Below, one piece after another: positions 7,258-15,302 of a DNA stretch of 22,923 nucleotides. Origin of the DNA: Clostridiales bacterium (lineage in GTDB: Bacteria; Bacillota; Clostridia; Christensenellales; CAG-314); assembly GCA_003537755.1 (NCBI GenBank), contig DPQS01000071.1, positions 1 through 22,923 on the forward strand, in the 5' to 3' direction. The translations under genes were made by a program, and so were the position numbers. Numbering within the stretch: the stretch's first letter is position 1; each line of letters begins with the position of its first letter. Under the pieces are notes generated by a model. That model searched no databases. It was given only the letters and a program-made list of their open reading frames with translations, and was not told the DNA's origin.

Positions 7258-10062
7258 TCACTTCAGCATCTTTTTCAAAAACTGCCCCGTGTAACTTTGT
7301 TCGCATCCGGCAACCTCTTCGGGAGTACCCGTTGCCACAATCGTGCCGCCGCCGTCGCCGCCTTCCGGTCCGAGGTCGATGATGTGGTCGGCAACCTTAA
7401 TTACGTCAAGGTTGTGCTCTATTACGACAACCGTGTTGCCTGCCGCGACCAATCGTTGCAAAATGGTAATCAGTTTCGCCACGTCGTGCGTGTGCAAGCC
7501 CGTCGTAGGTTCGTCCAGAATGTACATCGTTTTGCCCGTGCTGCGCTTGCTGAGTTCCGTTGCCAGTTTTACCCGTTGCGCCTCGCCGCCCGACAGCGTT
7601 GTTGCGCTTTGACCCAGTTTGATGTACCCAAGCCCCACGTCGTACAGCGTTTGCATCTTGTTTTTGATACTGCTTATATTTTGGAAAAATCCGACGGCTT
7701 CTTCCACCGTCATGTCCAGTACGTCGGCAATGGACTTGCCCTTGTATTTGACAGCCAGCGTTTCGCGGTTGTACCGTGCGCCGTGGCAAACTTCGCAAGG
7801 CACGTACACGTCGGGCAAAAAGTTCATGGCGATTTTCAGTATGCCGTCGCCGTCGCAATGTTCGCACCTGCCGCCCTTGACGTTGAAACTGAATCGCCCG
7901 CTTGTGTAGCCGCGTTCCTTGGCGTCCAGTGTACTTGCAAACAAATCTCTGATAAGCCCGAACACACCCGTGTAGGTTGCAGGGTTGCTTCGCGGCGTGC
8001 GCCCGATTGCGCTCTGATCGATGGCAATTACCTTGTCAAGATACTCGATGCCGTCAATGCCGTCGCATTCAACCGCCGTCGGTTTGGCGCGGTTCAGTTT
8101 TTCCGACAGGTACGGCAGCAAAACTTCGTTTACAAGGCTGCTTTTGCCACTGCCCGAAACGCCCGTAATCAGCGTCATGCACCCCAGCGGTATTGTTACG
8201 TCGATGTTTTTGAGGTTGTTTTTGCGTGCGCCGTGCACCACAACACAGTGTCCGTTGCCTTTTCGGCGTTCCGTCGGCACGGGTATAGACAATTCGCCCG
8301 ACAGGTACTTGCCCGTAATGCTTTCGGGGCAGTTCATGACGTCCTGCACAGTGCCTGCGCACACTATTTCGCCGCCGTGCACGCCTGCGCCCGGTCCCAC
8401 GTCCACCACGAAGTCCGCCGCGCGTATCGTGTCTTCGTCGTGCTCGACCACAATCAGCGTGTTGCCAACGTCGCGCAGTTTAGTAAGCGTTGCAATCAGT
8501 TTGGCGTTGTCCCGTTGGTGCAACCCGATACTCGGTTCATCCAGAATGTACAGCACGCCGGTCAGTCCGCTGCCTATCTGCGTGGCAAGTCTTATGCGTT
8601 GCGCTTCGCCGCCCGACAGCGTACCGGCGGAACGGTTGAGCGTAAGGTAGCCAAGTCCCACGTCCACCAAAAAGCGCAAACGCGCCTTGATTTCCTTAAG
8701 CACAAGGTAGGCAACCTTCGCCTTTGTTTCGTCAAGCGCAAGCGTTTCAAAGAAGTCCAGCGCCTTGACAACCGACAGTTCGCCGACTTCCCAGATGTTA
8801 AGTCCGCCCACCTTAACTGCCAGTATCTCGTCTTTAAGGCGTTTACCGTGACACTTAGAGCACGGTTTGTCCACCATAAACTTTTCGTATTCCTGCCTTG
8901 TCCAGTCGCTTTTGCACTCGGCATGACGACGCGTCATCATGGGGATTATGCCTTCCCATGTGGTGTTGAAACTGCGTCCGTCGTCCAGGTAGCAGGTAAG
9001 TGCTTCGCCACCGTTGCCGTACATAATAGTGTTGTACACGCTCTTCGGCAGTTCCCTTACCGGCACGTCGCAACTGAAACCGTACTTGTCGGCAAGCGCG
9101 TCAAACAGCATACGCATCCAACTTGCCGCGCCCAGATTGAACCCGAGCAGCCTTATTGCGTTGCCGTGCAGACTTTTGCTGTCGTCGGGCAATATCAGGC
9201 GTTCGTCGAATTCCTGTTTGAAGCCGAGACCGCTGCACTCGGGGCAGGCGCCGAACGGACTGTTGAACGAGAAACTGCGCGGCTCCATTTCCTCGATGGT
9301 AAAACCGCACTCGGGGCAGGCAAACTTGTCGGAAAAGGTAGTTTCATCGTCGCCCGTCGAAACCACCATCAAGCCGTCGGCAAGTTTAAGCGCGGTTTCC
9401 ACGCTTTCGGCAAGACGACTGTTCATTTCGTCCTTTACGACAAGCCGGTCCACCACCACGCTGATGTTATGTTTGATGTTCTTTTCAAGTTTAATTTCTT
9501 CGTCCAGCGTATACGGGTTGCCGTCCACTATCACGCGGACAAAGCCTTGCTTTTTCAGTTGTTCAAACAGTTTGGCGAACTCGCCTTTTCTGCCCCTCAC
9601 GACAGGCGCAAGTATCTGCAATTTTGTACCAACCGGATAGGCGGCAACACGGTCGCAAATCTGGTCAACACCCGTCTTTTTGATTTCGTGTCCGCAATTA
9701 GGGCAGTAAGGCGTGCCGACTCTTGCAAACAGCAAACGCAGGTAGTCGTAGATTTCCGTCACGGTACCCACCGTCGAGCGCGGGTTGGAACTGGTCGTTT
9801 TCTGGTCGATGGAAATCGCCGGGCTCAGTCCTTCGATACTTTCGACGTCAGGCTTTTCCATCAGCCCCAAAAACTGCCTTGCGTAGCTGCTGAGGCTTTC
9901 CATGTACCTGCGCTGTCCCTCGGCAAAAATCGTGTCGAAGGCAAGCGATGATTTGCCGCTGCCCGACAAGCCCGTAAACACGACCAGTTTGTCGCGCGGT
10001 ATCGTAACGCTGACGCTTTTTAAGTTGTTTTCTTTTGCGTTTTTAACAATAATTTCTTTCAT
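7258..10062 (-). CDS. uvrA: Excinuclease ABC subunit A
   Basis: The damage-sensing ATPase of nucleotide excision repair, acting as a dimer that loads UvrB at lesions. 934 residues, the normal length. It has two ABC modules: Walker A GLSGSGKSS (31-39) with signature LSGGE (482-486), and Walker A GVSGSGKSS (634-642) with signature LSGGE (823-827). Each signature is followed by an ILDEP Walker B. Zinc-binding cysteines are complete: C249/C252 with C273/C276, and C733/C736 with C756/C759. An extra CPNC pair lies near 120-123 and CSKC at 401-404. No Shine-Dalgarno is visible before the ATG; the 20 bases upstream are nearly all A and T. It follows uvrB in the same direction, across a 235-base gap that holds a large hairpin. 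Confidence 0.98.
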   Translation of the reverse strand: MKEIIVKNAKENNLKSVSVTIPRDKLVVFTGLSGSGKSSLAFDTIFAEGQRRYMESLSSYARQFLGLMEKPDVESIEGLSPAISIDQKTTSSNPRSTVGTVTEIYDYLRLLFARVGTPYCPNCGHEIKKTGVDQICDRVAAYPVGTKLQILAPVVRGRKGEFAKLFEQLKKQGFVRVIVDGNPYTLDEEIKLEKNIKHNISVVVDRLVVKDEMNSRLAESVETALKLADGLMVVSTGDDETTFSDKFACPECGFTIEEMEPRSFSFNSPFGACPECSGLGFKQEFDERLILPDDSKSLHGNAIRLLGFNLGAASWMRMLFDALADKYGFSCDVPVRELPKSVYNTIMYGNGGEALTCYLDDGRSFNTTWEGIIPMMTRRHAECKSDWTRQEYEKFMVDKPCSKCHGKRLKDEILAVKVGGLNIWEVGELSVVKALDFFETLALDETKAKVAYLVLKEIKARLRFLVDVGLGYLTLNRSAGTLSGGEAQRIRLATQIGSGLTGVLYILDEPSIGLHQRDNAKLIATLTKLRDVGNTLIVVEHDEDTIRAADFVVDVGPGAGVHGGEIVCAGTVQDVMNCPESITGKYLSGELSIPVPTERRKGNGHCVVVHGARKNNLKNIDVTIPLGCMTLITGVSGSGKSSLVNEVLLPYLSEKLNRAKPTAVECDGIDGIEYLDKVIAIDQSAIGRTPRSNPATYTGVFGLIRDLFASTLDAKERGYTSGRFSFNVKGGRCEHCDGDGILKIAMNFLPDVYVPCEVCHGARYNRETLAVKYKGKSIADVLDMTVEEAVGFFQNISSIKNKMQTLYDVGLGYIKLGQSATTLSGGEAQRVKLATELSKRSTGKTMYILDEPTTGLHTHDVAKLITILQRLVAAGNTVVVIEHNLDVIKVADHIIDLGPEGGDGGGTIVATGTPEEVAGCEQSYTGQFLKKMLK

Positions 10063-10096
10063 TTTTATTTTTTGTTTGATTTAGGCGAGGATTTTT

Positions 10097-10139
10097 GTGG
10101 GGGAAGGAAACTTTTTGAAAAAGGTTTTCCTTCACCCAC
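10097..10139 (-). repeat. Large stem-loop in the uvrB-uvrA gap
   Basis: GTGGG, GAAGGAAA and TTTT/AAAA blocks are mirrored across 10097-10139, giving an imperfect stem of about 20 bp with a tiny loop. The surrounding sequence is strongly purine/pyrimidine biased, with GTGTGCGTGTGGTGAGTGGAG near 10171-10191. It resembles the stem-loop repeats scattered between genes in some Clostridia. It could act as a partial terminator that lowers uvrA relative to uvrB. The rest of 10063-10297 shows no gene. Confidence 0.6.
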
Positions 10140-10297
10140 ACCCCTATCCTTTCAAAAACTTTGAGTATTTGTGTGCGTGTGGTGAGTGGAGGGGAGGATA
10201 GAAAGGGGATTTTTGTAAGTTTACAAAGTTTTTGTTTGTTACAAATGTTTTTGGGACTGAATACCAAGCGCTTTTGAAACACGTTAAGCCGCTTTCG

Positions 10298-12274
10298 TCA
10301 CTTACGCGACTTTTTCTTTTTGAGTCTTTCAAGTTGTTTGGTAAGGTTGCTCACCTGCTCCCGCAGTTGAATGGCACGCTCGAAATCCAATTGATTTGCC
10401 GCCGTTTTCATACGAGCCGTCACGTTGTCTATCTCGCGTTCCAGTTCGTCTATCGACATCGCCGATTCGCCTTTCTTTGTAATTTCCAGCGTGTTTTCCA
10501 CATCGTGGTCAATAGTCTTTGGCGTAATTCCGTGCGCCACGTTGTACTCGTTTTGTATGCTTCTGCGGCGGTTAGTTTCGTCGATGGCACGCTTCATGCT
10601 GTCGGTAATCACGTCGGCGTACATTATTACACGTCCCTCGCTGTTACGCGCGGCACGTCCGATTGTCTGTATCAGCGCGGTGTCGCTTCGCAAAAAACCT
10701 TCCTTGTCCGCGTCCAGTATTGCAACCAGTTTCACCTGCGGCATGTCCAGTCCTTCGCGCAAAAGGTTGATACCCACCAGCACGTCAAACTCGCCCTTTT
10801 TAAGTCCGTTTACGATTTCGACGCGTTCCAGAGTGTCTATTTCCGAGTGCATATACCGCACTTTTACGTCCTGTTTTGCCAAAAAGTCCGTAAGACTTTC
10901 CGCCATGCGCTTGGTAAGCGTCGTCACCAGTACGCGACCGCCGCTTGCCGTAACTTTGCTTATTTCCCCCATAAGGTCGTCTATCTGACCGCTTACGGGG
11001 CGAACCTCAACCGACGGATCCAGTAGCCCCGTCGGGCGGATAAGTTGTTCCACCACGTTGTCGGCGCGTTGCATTTCGTAAGGCGCGGGGGTTGCCGACA
11101 CGCACACCAGTTGCCCGATACGGCTGTCAAACTCGTCAAAGGTAAGCGGACGGTTGTCGTAAGCCGACTTCAGGCGAAAGCCGTACCCTACAAGGTTGTT
11201 TTTGCGCGCTCTGTCGCCGTTGTACATTGCGCGGATTTGCGGAATGGTCATGTGACTTTCGTCGATAAAGGTCACAAAGTCGTCGGGGAAGTAGTCGATA
11301 AGCGTATACGGCGGCTGCCCGGGGCTACGTCCGTCGAAGTAACGACTGTAGTTTTCGATACCGCTGCAGTACCCTACTTCCTGCATCATTTCCATGTCGT
11401 AACTTACGCGCTGTTTAAGCCGTTGTCCTTCGATCAGCTTGTTGTGGTCAATGAAGTCCTGACTTTCGATTTCCATATCGTGTTTGATGTCAACAAGAGC
11501 CTTTTCCATCGTTATACCTTCCACGACGTAGTGACTTGCGGGAAACACGATTGTATGCAACAGTTTTGCCACGGTGTTGCCCGTAACGACGTCGATTTCC
11601 GACACTTCTTCCACTTCGTCGCCCCAGAAGGACACACGGATTGCGTGCTCGCTGTAACTGGCAGGGTAGATTTCGATTATGTCGCCACGGACGCGAAACG
11701 TGCCGCGCGCAAAGTCCATGTCGTTGCGCTTGTACTGAATGTTGACAAGTTTGCGTATCACGTCGCGCATGGAAACGTTGTCGCCGGGGCGCAACGACAG
11801 GCTCATTTTGTAGTAGTCGCCGGGTGCACCCAAGCCATAAATACAACTTACGCTGGCTACCACTATCGTGTCGCGCCGTTCAAACAGGCTGCATGTTGCC
11901 GAGTGGCGCAATTTGTCGATTTCGTCGTTGATGTCCAGTTCCTTTTCGATGTACAGGTCGCGTGACGGAATGTAACTTTCCGGCATGTAGTAGTCGTAAT
12001 ACGACACGAAAAATTCCACGCGGTTTTCGGGGAAAAACTCTCTGAACTCGTTGCAGAGTTGCGCCGCCAAAGTTTTGTTGTGGCAGATTACAAGCGCGGG
12101 ACGGTTGACGTTGGCAATGATGTTTGCCATCGTAAAGGTTTTTCCGCTGCCCGTAACGCCGCGCAAAACCTGCGTGGCAAGACCGTTTTGTATGCCTTCG
12201 GTCAGTTCGGCTATGGCTTGCGGTTGGTCGCCGCAAGGCTTATATTTAGAGTGCAATATAAATGGTTTACTCAT
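10298..12274 (-). CDS. uvrB: Excinuclease ABC subunit B
   Basis: The helicase-like subunit that verifies DNA damage and recruits UvrC. 658 residues from the chosen ATG, the family's usual length. The N-terminus FILHSKYKPCGDQPQAI is the standard UvrB opening. Walker A is GVTGSGKTF (39-47). The YYDYYMPESYIP beta-hairpin region (about 92-103), the FIDESH Walker B, and the helicase block LLREGLDMPQVKLVAILDAD are all present. The C-terminal coiled UVR domain (IDELEREIDNV to the Lys-rich end) binds UvrC. The frame is open 45 codons further up to 12409, but that part is not UvrB-like, has no ribosome binding site and overlaps a dispersed repeat, so I start at 12274. No clear Shine-Dalgarno precedes this ATG either. 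Confidence 0.97.
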   Translation of the reverse strand: MSKPFILHSKYKPCGDQPQAIAELTEGIQNGLATQVLRGVTGSGKTFTMANIIANVNRPALVICHNKTLAAQLCNEFREFFPENRVEFFVSYYDYYMPESYIPSRDLYIEKELDINDEIDKLRHSATCSLFERRDTIVVASVSCIYGLGAPGDYYKMSLSLRPGDNVSMRDVIRKLVNIQYKRNDMDFARGTFRVRGDIIEIYPASYSEHAIRVSFWGDEVEEVSEIDVVTGNTVAKLLHTIVFPASHYVVEGITMEKALVDIKHDMEIESQDFIDHNKLIEGQRLKQRVSYDMEMMQEVGYCSGIENYSRYFDGRSPGQPPYTLIDYFPDDFVTFIDESHMTIPQIRAMYNGDRARKNNLVGYGFRLKSAYDNRPLTFDEFDSRIGQLVCVSATPAPYEMQRADNVVEQLIRPTGLLDPSVEVRPVSGQIDDLMGEISKVTASGGRVLVTTLTKRMAESLTDFLAKQDVKVRYMHSEIDTLERVEIVNGLKKGEFDVLVGINLLREGLDMPQVKLVAILDADKEGFLRSDTALIQTIGRAARNSEGRVIMYADVITDSMKRAIDETNRRRSIQNEYNVAHGITPKTIDHDVENTLEITKKGESAMSIDELEREIDNVTARMKTAANQLDFERAIQLREQVSNLTKQLERLKKKKSRK

Positions 12275-12651
12275 TTTTATATGGTTGGATTTTGAACTTC
12301 TGGCAGAACGACTATCGCTGTTGTCTGTGTCAGCCGAAGATACAATTGCTTTGGGTGGCAAGGTGTGACCCGACGAAAAGCGCGTGCTCGCTCGCTTCAC
12401 TTCGGGCATTATGTCTTATGATAGGTAGCCTACCCAGCCGCGCCCTCGTTCAGATGTTTTCTACGGGTGACACCCTGCCTCCCACAACTTCAAACTTGGG
12501 TTCTCGGCTGATGGATGTTTTGACTACGGTAATCGACATTTTTTTGTCGCCTGCAATATAGACAAAAGGCTTGTTTACAAAAATTCGTCTTAGGCTTCGC
12601 CGCATTTATCTGACGGTTAAGCGGTCAACGGCAACGTAGTTAAACGTTGAG
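12275..12651. other. 377-base gap between coaX and uvrB
   Basis: No gene is supported here. It holds a dispersed repeat copy (12353-12411), a short dyad GGTAGCCTACC (12424-12434), a possible 6-bp hairpin CAACGT/ACGTTG just after the coaX stop (about 12636-12653), and a degenerate GAACNNNNGTTT that is one base away from a Firmicutes LexA half-site pair (near 12492-12503, read on the minus strand). No convincing sigma-A promoter for uvrB was found by eye, although one must lie in or before this stretch unless uvrB is read from coaX. Confidence 0.5.
12353..12411 (+). repeat. Dispersed repeat family B, copy 1
   Basis: This segment, ending in GCTCGCTTCACTTCGGGC, aligns block by block with 19128-19183, which ends in GTTCGCTTCAACTCAGGC. 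Shared blocks in order are GCAAG, TGTG, CCG, AAAA, GTGCT and TCGCTTCA. It overlaps the open but non-homologous extension of the uvrB frame. Confidence 0.45.
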
Positions 12652-13428
12652 TTATACACTTTGATTGTTTACGTATATCTGATACAAGCCGCGAAGGGAC
12701 AGTTCCCTGTCGATGTGGTCAAAAATCGGTTCAACGGCGTTGACGATGTTGGACAAACCGCCCGTTGCTATTACTTTGGCGTCGGTCAAGCCCGTTTCGG
12801 CTTTGATACGTTCGATCATGTACTTCACCTGCCCGACAACGCCGTAAATTACGCCGCTCTGGATGGCTTTGCCCGTGGACTGACCGACAACTTTACCCGG
12901 GATTTCCAATTCCACATTGGGTAGTTTCGCCGTGCACCTGGCAAGGCTGTCCACAGTGGATTTAAGCCCGAGCGTAATTGCGCCTCCGATAAATTCCTTG
13001 CGTTCGTTGACGACGTTGAATGTCGTCGCCGTGCCGAAGTCCACCAGAATAAAAGGTGCGCCGTACTGCTTTTCCGCGGCTACGCAAGTAATGATACGGT
13101 CGCTGCCCAGTTCCCTCGGGAAGTCGTAACGGATTGCAAGCCCCGTCTTTACGCCAACGCCCACCACAAGCGGTCTGACGCCGAACACGTACTTGATGAC
13201 GTTGGTAAACGTGTAGTCCAGTTGCGGAATAACCGACGATACTATTGCGCCCGTGACGGACTTTTCCGAAATGCCCGAGTGCGACAAAAGTTGTAGCAGC
13301 AATGCCACGTATTCGTCCGACGTACGCTTGACGTCCGTGCTCATTTTGAATGAATTGGCAAGGTTCCCCTTTCCGTCAAAAATACCTATCTTGATGTTAG
13401 TGTTGCCAATGTCTACGGTAAATATCAT
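12652..13428 (-). CDS. coaX: Type III pantothenate kinase
   Basis: Phosphorylates pantothenate to 4'-phosphopantothenate, the first step of coenzyme A synthesis, in the cytoplasm. Type III enzymes need a monovalent cation and are not inhibited by CoA. 258 residues, the typical length. Landmarks: TVDIGNTNIK (4-13, with Asp6) for phosphate binding, ELGSDR (106-111) with the expected base Asp110, VDFGTATTFNVV (129-140), GGAITLGL (148-155) and ATGGLS (221-226). GGAG lies seven bases before the ATG. It starts 18 bases after the stop of the ECF S-component-like gene on the same strand, so the two are almost certainly cotranscribed, which fits uptake followed by trapping of pantothenate. Confidence 0.96.
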   Translation of the reverse strand: MIFTVDIGNTNIKIGIFDGKGNLANSFKMSTDVKRTSDEYVALLLQLLSHSGISEKSVTGAIVSSVIPQLDYTFTNVIKYVFGVRPLVVGVGVKTGLAIRYDFPRELGSDRIITCVAAEKQYGAPFILVDFGTATTFNVVNERKEFIGGAITLGLKSTVDSLARCTAKLPNVELEIPGKVVGQSTGKAIQSGVIYGVVGQVKYMIERIKAETGLTDAKVIATGGLSNIVNAVEPIFDHIDRELSLRGLYQIYVNNQSV

Positions 13429-13446
13429 TAGTTTACTCCATGGTTT

Positions 13447-14148
13447 TTAGTTGTTTTCGTCTGTCGTTACGTTGTCGTTTTGGGAATTGTTGTCGGCAAA
13501 ATCCGTATACGTATCGTCTTTTTGTTGACCGTCGTCATTCGCCATCGGCACTTCGTCGCGCTTCCGGTTGTTGCCGTCAACACCCAGTTTAAGCCCGCGG
13601 CGCACACCCATGACAAGCGGTGCGGTACCGACAAGGGCAACAAGATACTCGGGCAAAATATTGAGAATTGCCACCGATTTGATTGCCAGTACAAGGCTGC
13701 CGTAAGCGTCCGTAAACAAAGTCAGCGCACCCATGTACAACACGGTGTTTGTCACAAGTCCGACCGCCACGGCGCAAACTATTGCCACTACCTGTGACGT
13801 GCGCACGGCATTACTTTTGCGGAAGCACAGCAATACGAATTTGTACACGCCGAATGCTGCCAAACCGACAAACATACGCGGCAGGACGGAAATAAGCGGA
13901 TTCTGACTTGCCACTTTGCCAAACGGAAAGGCGAGAATAAAAGATGACAGACCCATAAACGTAAACGCCGCAAAGCCTTCCAGCCACGAATCGAACAAGA
14001 AACATACCGCAAACGTGACAAGCAACTCTACCGTTGCCCCGGCAATAGGCAGACCCAACGTAATGACTCTGTCAAGCAAAACTGCTACAATGATGATTGC
14101 AAACATGATGGCATACTTTGCCACACGTGCTGCCTTGTTGTTTACCAT
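13447..14148 (-). CDS. ECF transporter S component-like membrane protein, possibly pantothenate-specific
   Basis: 233 residues from the chosen ATG. About six hydrophobic segments lie between residues 11 and 182: 11-25, 32-53, 60-77, 88-108, 118-143 and 157-180. They show the short Gly/Ala-rich look of ECF S components, the substrate-binding subunits that share a common EcfA/A'/T energising module. The tail (about 187-233) is hydrophilic and rich in Asn, Asp and Gln, unusual for an S component. I start at 14148 because GAGG lies five bases upstream; the frame stays open to 14232 without a better site. Position directly before coaX suggests a PanT-type pantothenate transporter. That assignment rests on context, not on residues I can recognise. 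Other vitamins are possible. Confidence 0.65.
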   Translation of the reverse strand: MVNNKAARVAKYAIMFAIIIVAVLLDRVITLGLPIAGATVELLVTFAVCFLFDSWLEGFAAFTFMGLSSFILAFPFGKVASQNPLISVLPRMFVGLAAFGVYKFVLLCFRKSNAVRTSQVVAIVCAVAVGLVTNTVLYMGALTLFTDAYGSLVLAIKSVAILNILPEYLVALVGTAPLVMGVRRGLKLGVDGNNRKRDEVPMANDDGQQKDDTYTDFADNNSQNDNVTTDENN

Positions 14149-14230
14149 ACAAACCTCAATTTCGTCCGAATACGGTACGAATATCTTTTTACAGTAAAAG
14201 ATAAAAAAGAAAAGTATCGTTTGCACAGGC

Positions 14231-14281
14231 AAAAATACTGCCGAAAAAATTAAAGTGCAGTATCGCTTGCTTTCGCAATAC
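14231..14281 (-). promoter_or_regulatory. Candidate attenuator in the leader of the S component-coaX operon
   Basis: On the minus strand, ATACTGC (14263-14257) pairs with GCAGTAT (14241-14235) around a 15-nt loop and runs into five T: a modest terminator. Just upstream, GTAT (14281-14278) and TGC can instead pair with GCA and ATAC (14263-14260), around a GAAA loop. The two folds compete for the same bases, as in attenuators and riboswitches. The T run is short, so this remains a candidate. Confidence 0.4.
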
Positions 14282-14292
14282 GACCTACACTT

Positions 14293-14321
14293 ATTTTACC
14301 ACAATATTTAACAAAATACAA
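14293..14321 (-). promoter_or_regulatory. Promoter of the S component-coaX operon
   Basis: On the minus strand TTGTAT (14321-14316), a 17-base spacer and TAAAAT (14298-14293), with a TG one base before the -10 (extended -10). It lies about 145 bases upstream of the start codon, leaving a long leader. Confidence 0.6.
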
Positions 14322-14386
14322 ACAACTTGACAAGATTTTTACGCATTGCACCCTATATGAACACTGTTCGGCAAAACGGCAATGCG

Positions 14387-15019
14387 TTATTCTTCGTCAT
14401 CCGTCGCCCTCAAAGATTCCGCATGAGCGACAAGCACCTTTTCGATACGGTCCAACACCGCTTCCTTGCCCGTCTTGGCAAGCCCCGACACGGCAATGAT
14501 GTTGCCTTCACCCACCTTGAGGTAGTTGGCAATGCTGCGCGTGCGGTTTTTCACCTGACTTTTGGGCACTTTGTCCGCCTTGGTTGCCACAATCGTATAC
14601 GGAATGTTGTTTTTGAACAGGTAATTGTACATGGTAACGTCGTCGGCTGTCGGGTCGTGGCGTATATCCACAAGGAAAAACACGTGTTTCAGCATTTTTT
14701 CCTTGGCAAGATACTTTTCCAGCAAATCCGCCCACTTCAATTTTTCCGCGTCGGACACCTTGGCAAAGCCGTATCCGGGCAAATCGGCAAGCAGAAATTC
14801 GCCAGCCATGCCGTCGTTAATCAAAAAGTAGTTGATAAGGCGAGTGCGCCCCGGAAGTTTGGACGTGCGCGCAAGTTTGCCGTCGTTTACCAGAAAGTTG
14901 ATAAATGTACTTTTACCGACGTTACTTTTGCCGCACACCGCTATTTGCGGAATATCCGACACAAGACACTGCCCGTAATTGGCTGCGCCCTTTACATACG
15001 ATGATTTTTTGATTACCAT
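14387..15019 (-). CDS. engB: Ribosome biogenesis GTP-binding protein EngB/YsxC
   Basis: A small essential GTPase that assists assembly of the large ribosomal subunit. 210 residues from the chosen ATG. G motifs are intact: G1 GKSNVGKS (30-37), PGRT (56-59), G3 DLPGYG (79-84), G4 TKAD (146-149) and G5 near SGL (178-180). The frame is open 19 codons further upstream, but AAAGGAA lies seven bases before the ATG at 15019, and MVIKKSSYVKGA is a normal YsxC opening. It follows lon on the same strand, as in Bacillus (lonA-ysxC), but here 283 bases separate them. A possible promoter on the minus strand is TTGAAA, 17 bases, TAAAAA near 15108-15136. Confidence 0.95.
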   Translation of the reverse strand: MVIKKSSYVKGAANYGQCLVSDIPQIAVCGKSNVGKSTFINFLVNDGKLARTSKLPGRTRLINYFLINDGMAGEFLLADLPGYGFAKVSDAEKLKWADLLEKYLAKEKMLKHVFFLVDIRHDPTADDVTMYNYLFKNNIPYTIVATKADKVPKSQVKNRTRSIANYLKVGEGNIIAVSGLAKTGKEAVLDRIEKVLVAHAESLRATDDEE

Positions 15020-15057
15020 GCTTTTGTTCCTTTGCACTTTGCTTACAAGTACGAAAA

Positions 15058-15118
15058 TTGTCGCAAAATTTCGCATACGTATGTGCTTTTTTGCGACAAA
15101 ACTTCGTTTTTTTTATCA
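15058..15118 (+). repeat. Dispersed intergenic repeat, copy 2, inside an 11-bp inverted repeat
   Basis: TTGTCGCAAAA and TTTTGCGACAA (about 15058-15068 and 15089-15099) form an 11-bp stem enclosing the palindrome CATACGTATG. A run of eight T follows on the plus strand. The block order matches the copy at 6060-6108. It lies between lon and engB, upstream of engB. Confidence 0.5.
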
Positions 15119-15302
15119 TTTGCGAACGCCACTTTCAATACAGCCCGACGTCTTTTTTTCGGCAGCGAGTCAGCGTCCAACGTTGCTGCAAACAATCTGT
15201 AGCACCGCACGCCTGCAACCGAAACGACAATCGACTTTTCGTCGGGCAACGTGCGTCCGCGACAATTTTTGTTTCGTGCAAACGTTTTGTTGCACGCAAC
15301 AA

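Noticed and set aside
7297..9951. Very long open frame on the plus strand opposite uvrA
   Set aside because: It mirrors uvrA codon choice. Its translation has no recognisable domain and uvrA is unquestionable. Similar mirror frames lie opposite lon, uvrB, clpX, tig and pyk.
12275..12409. 45-codon upstream extension of uvrB
   Set aside because: No homology to UvrB, no ribosome binding site at the upstream ATG, and overlap with a dispersed repeat.
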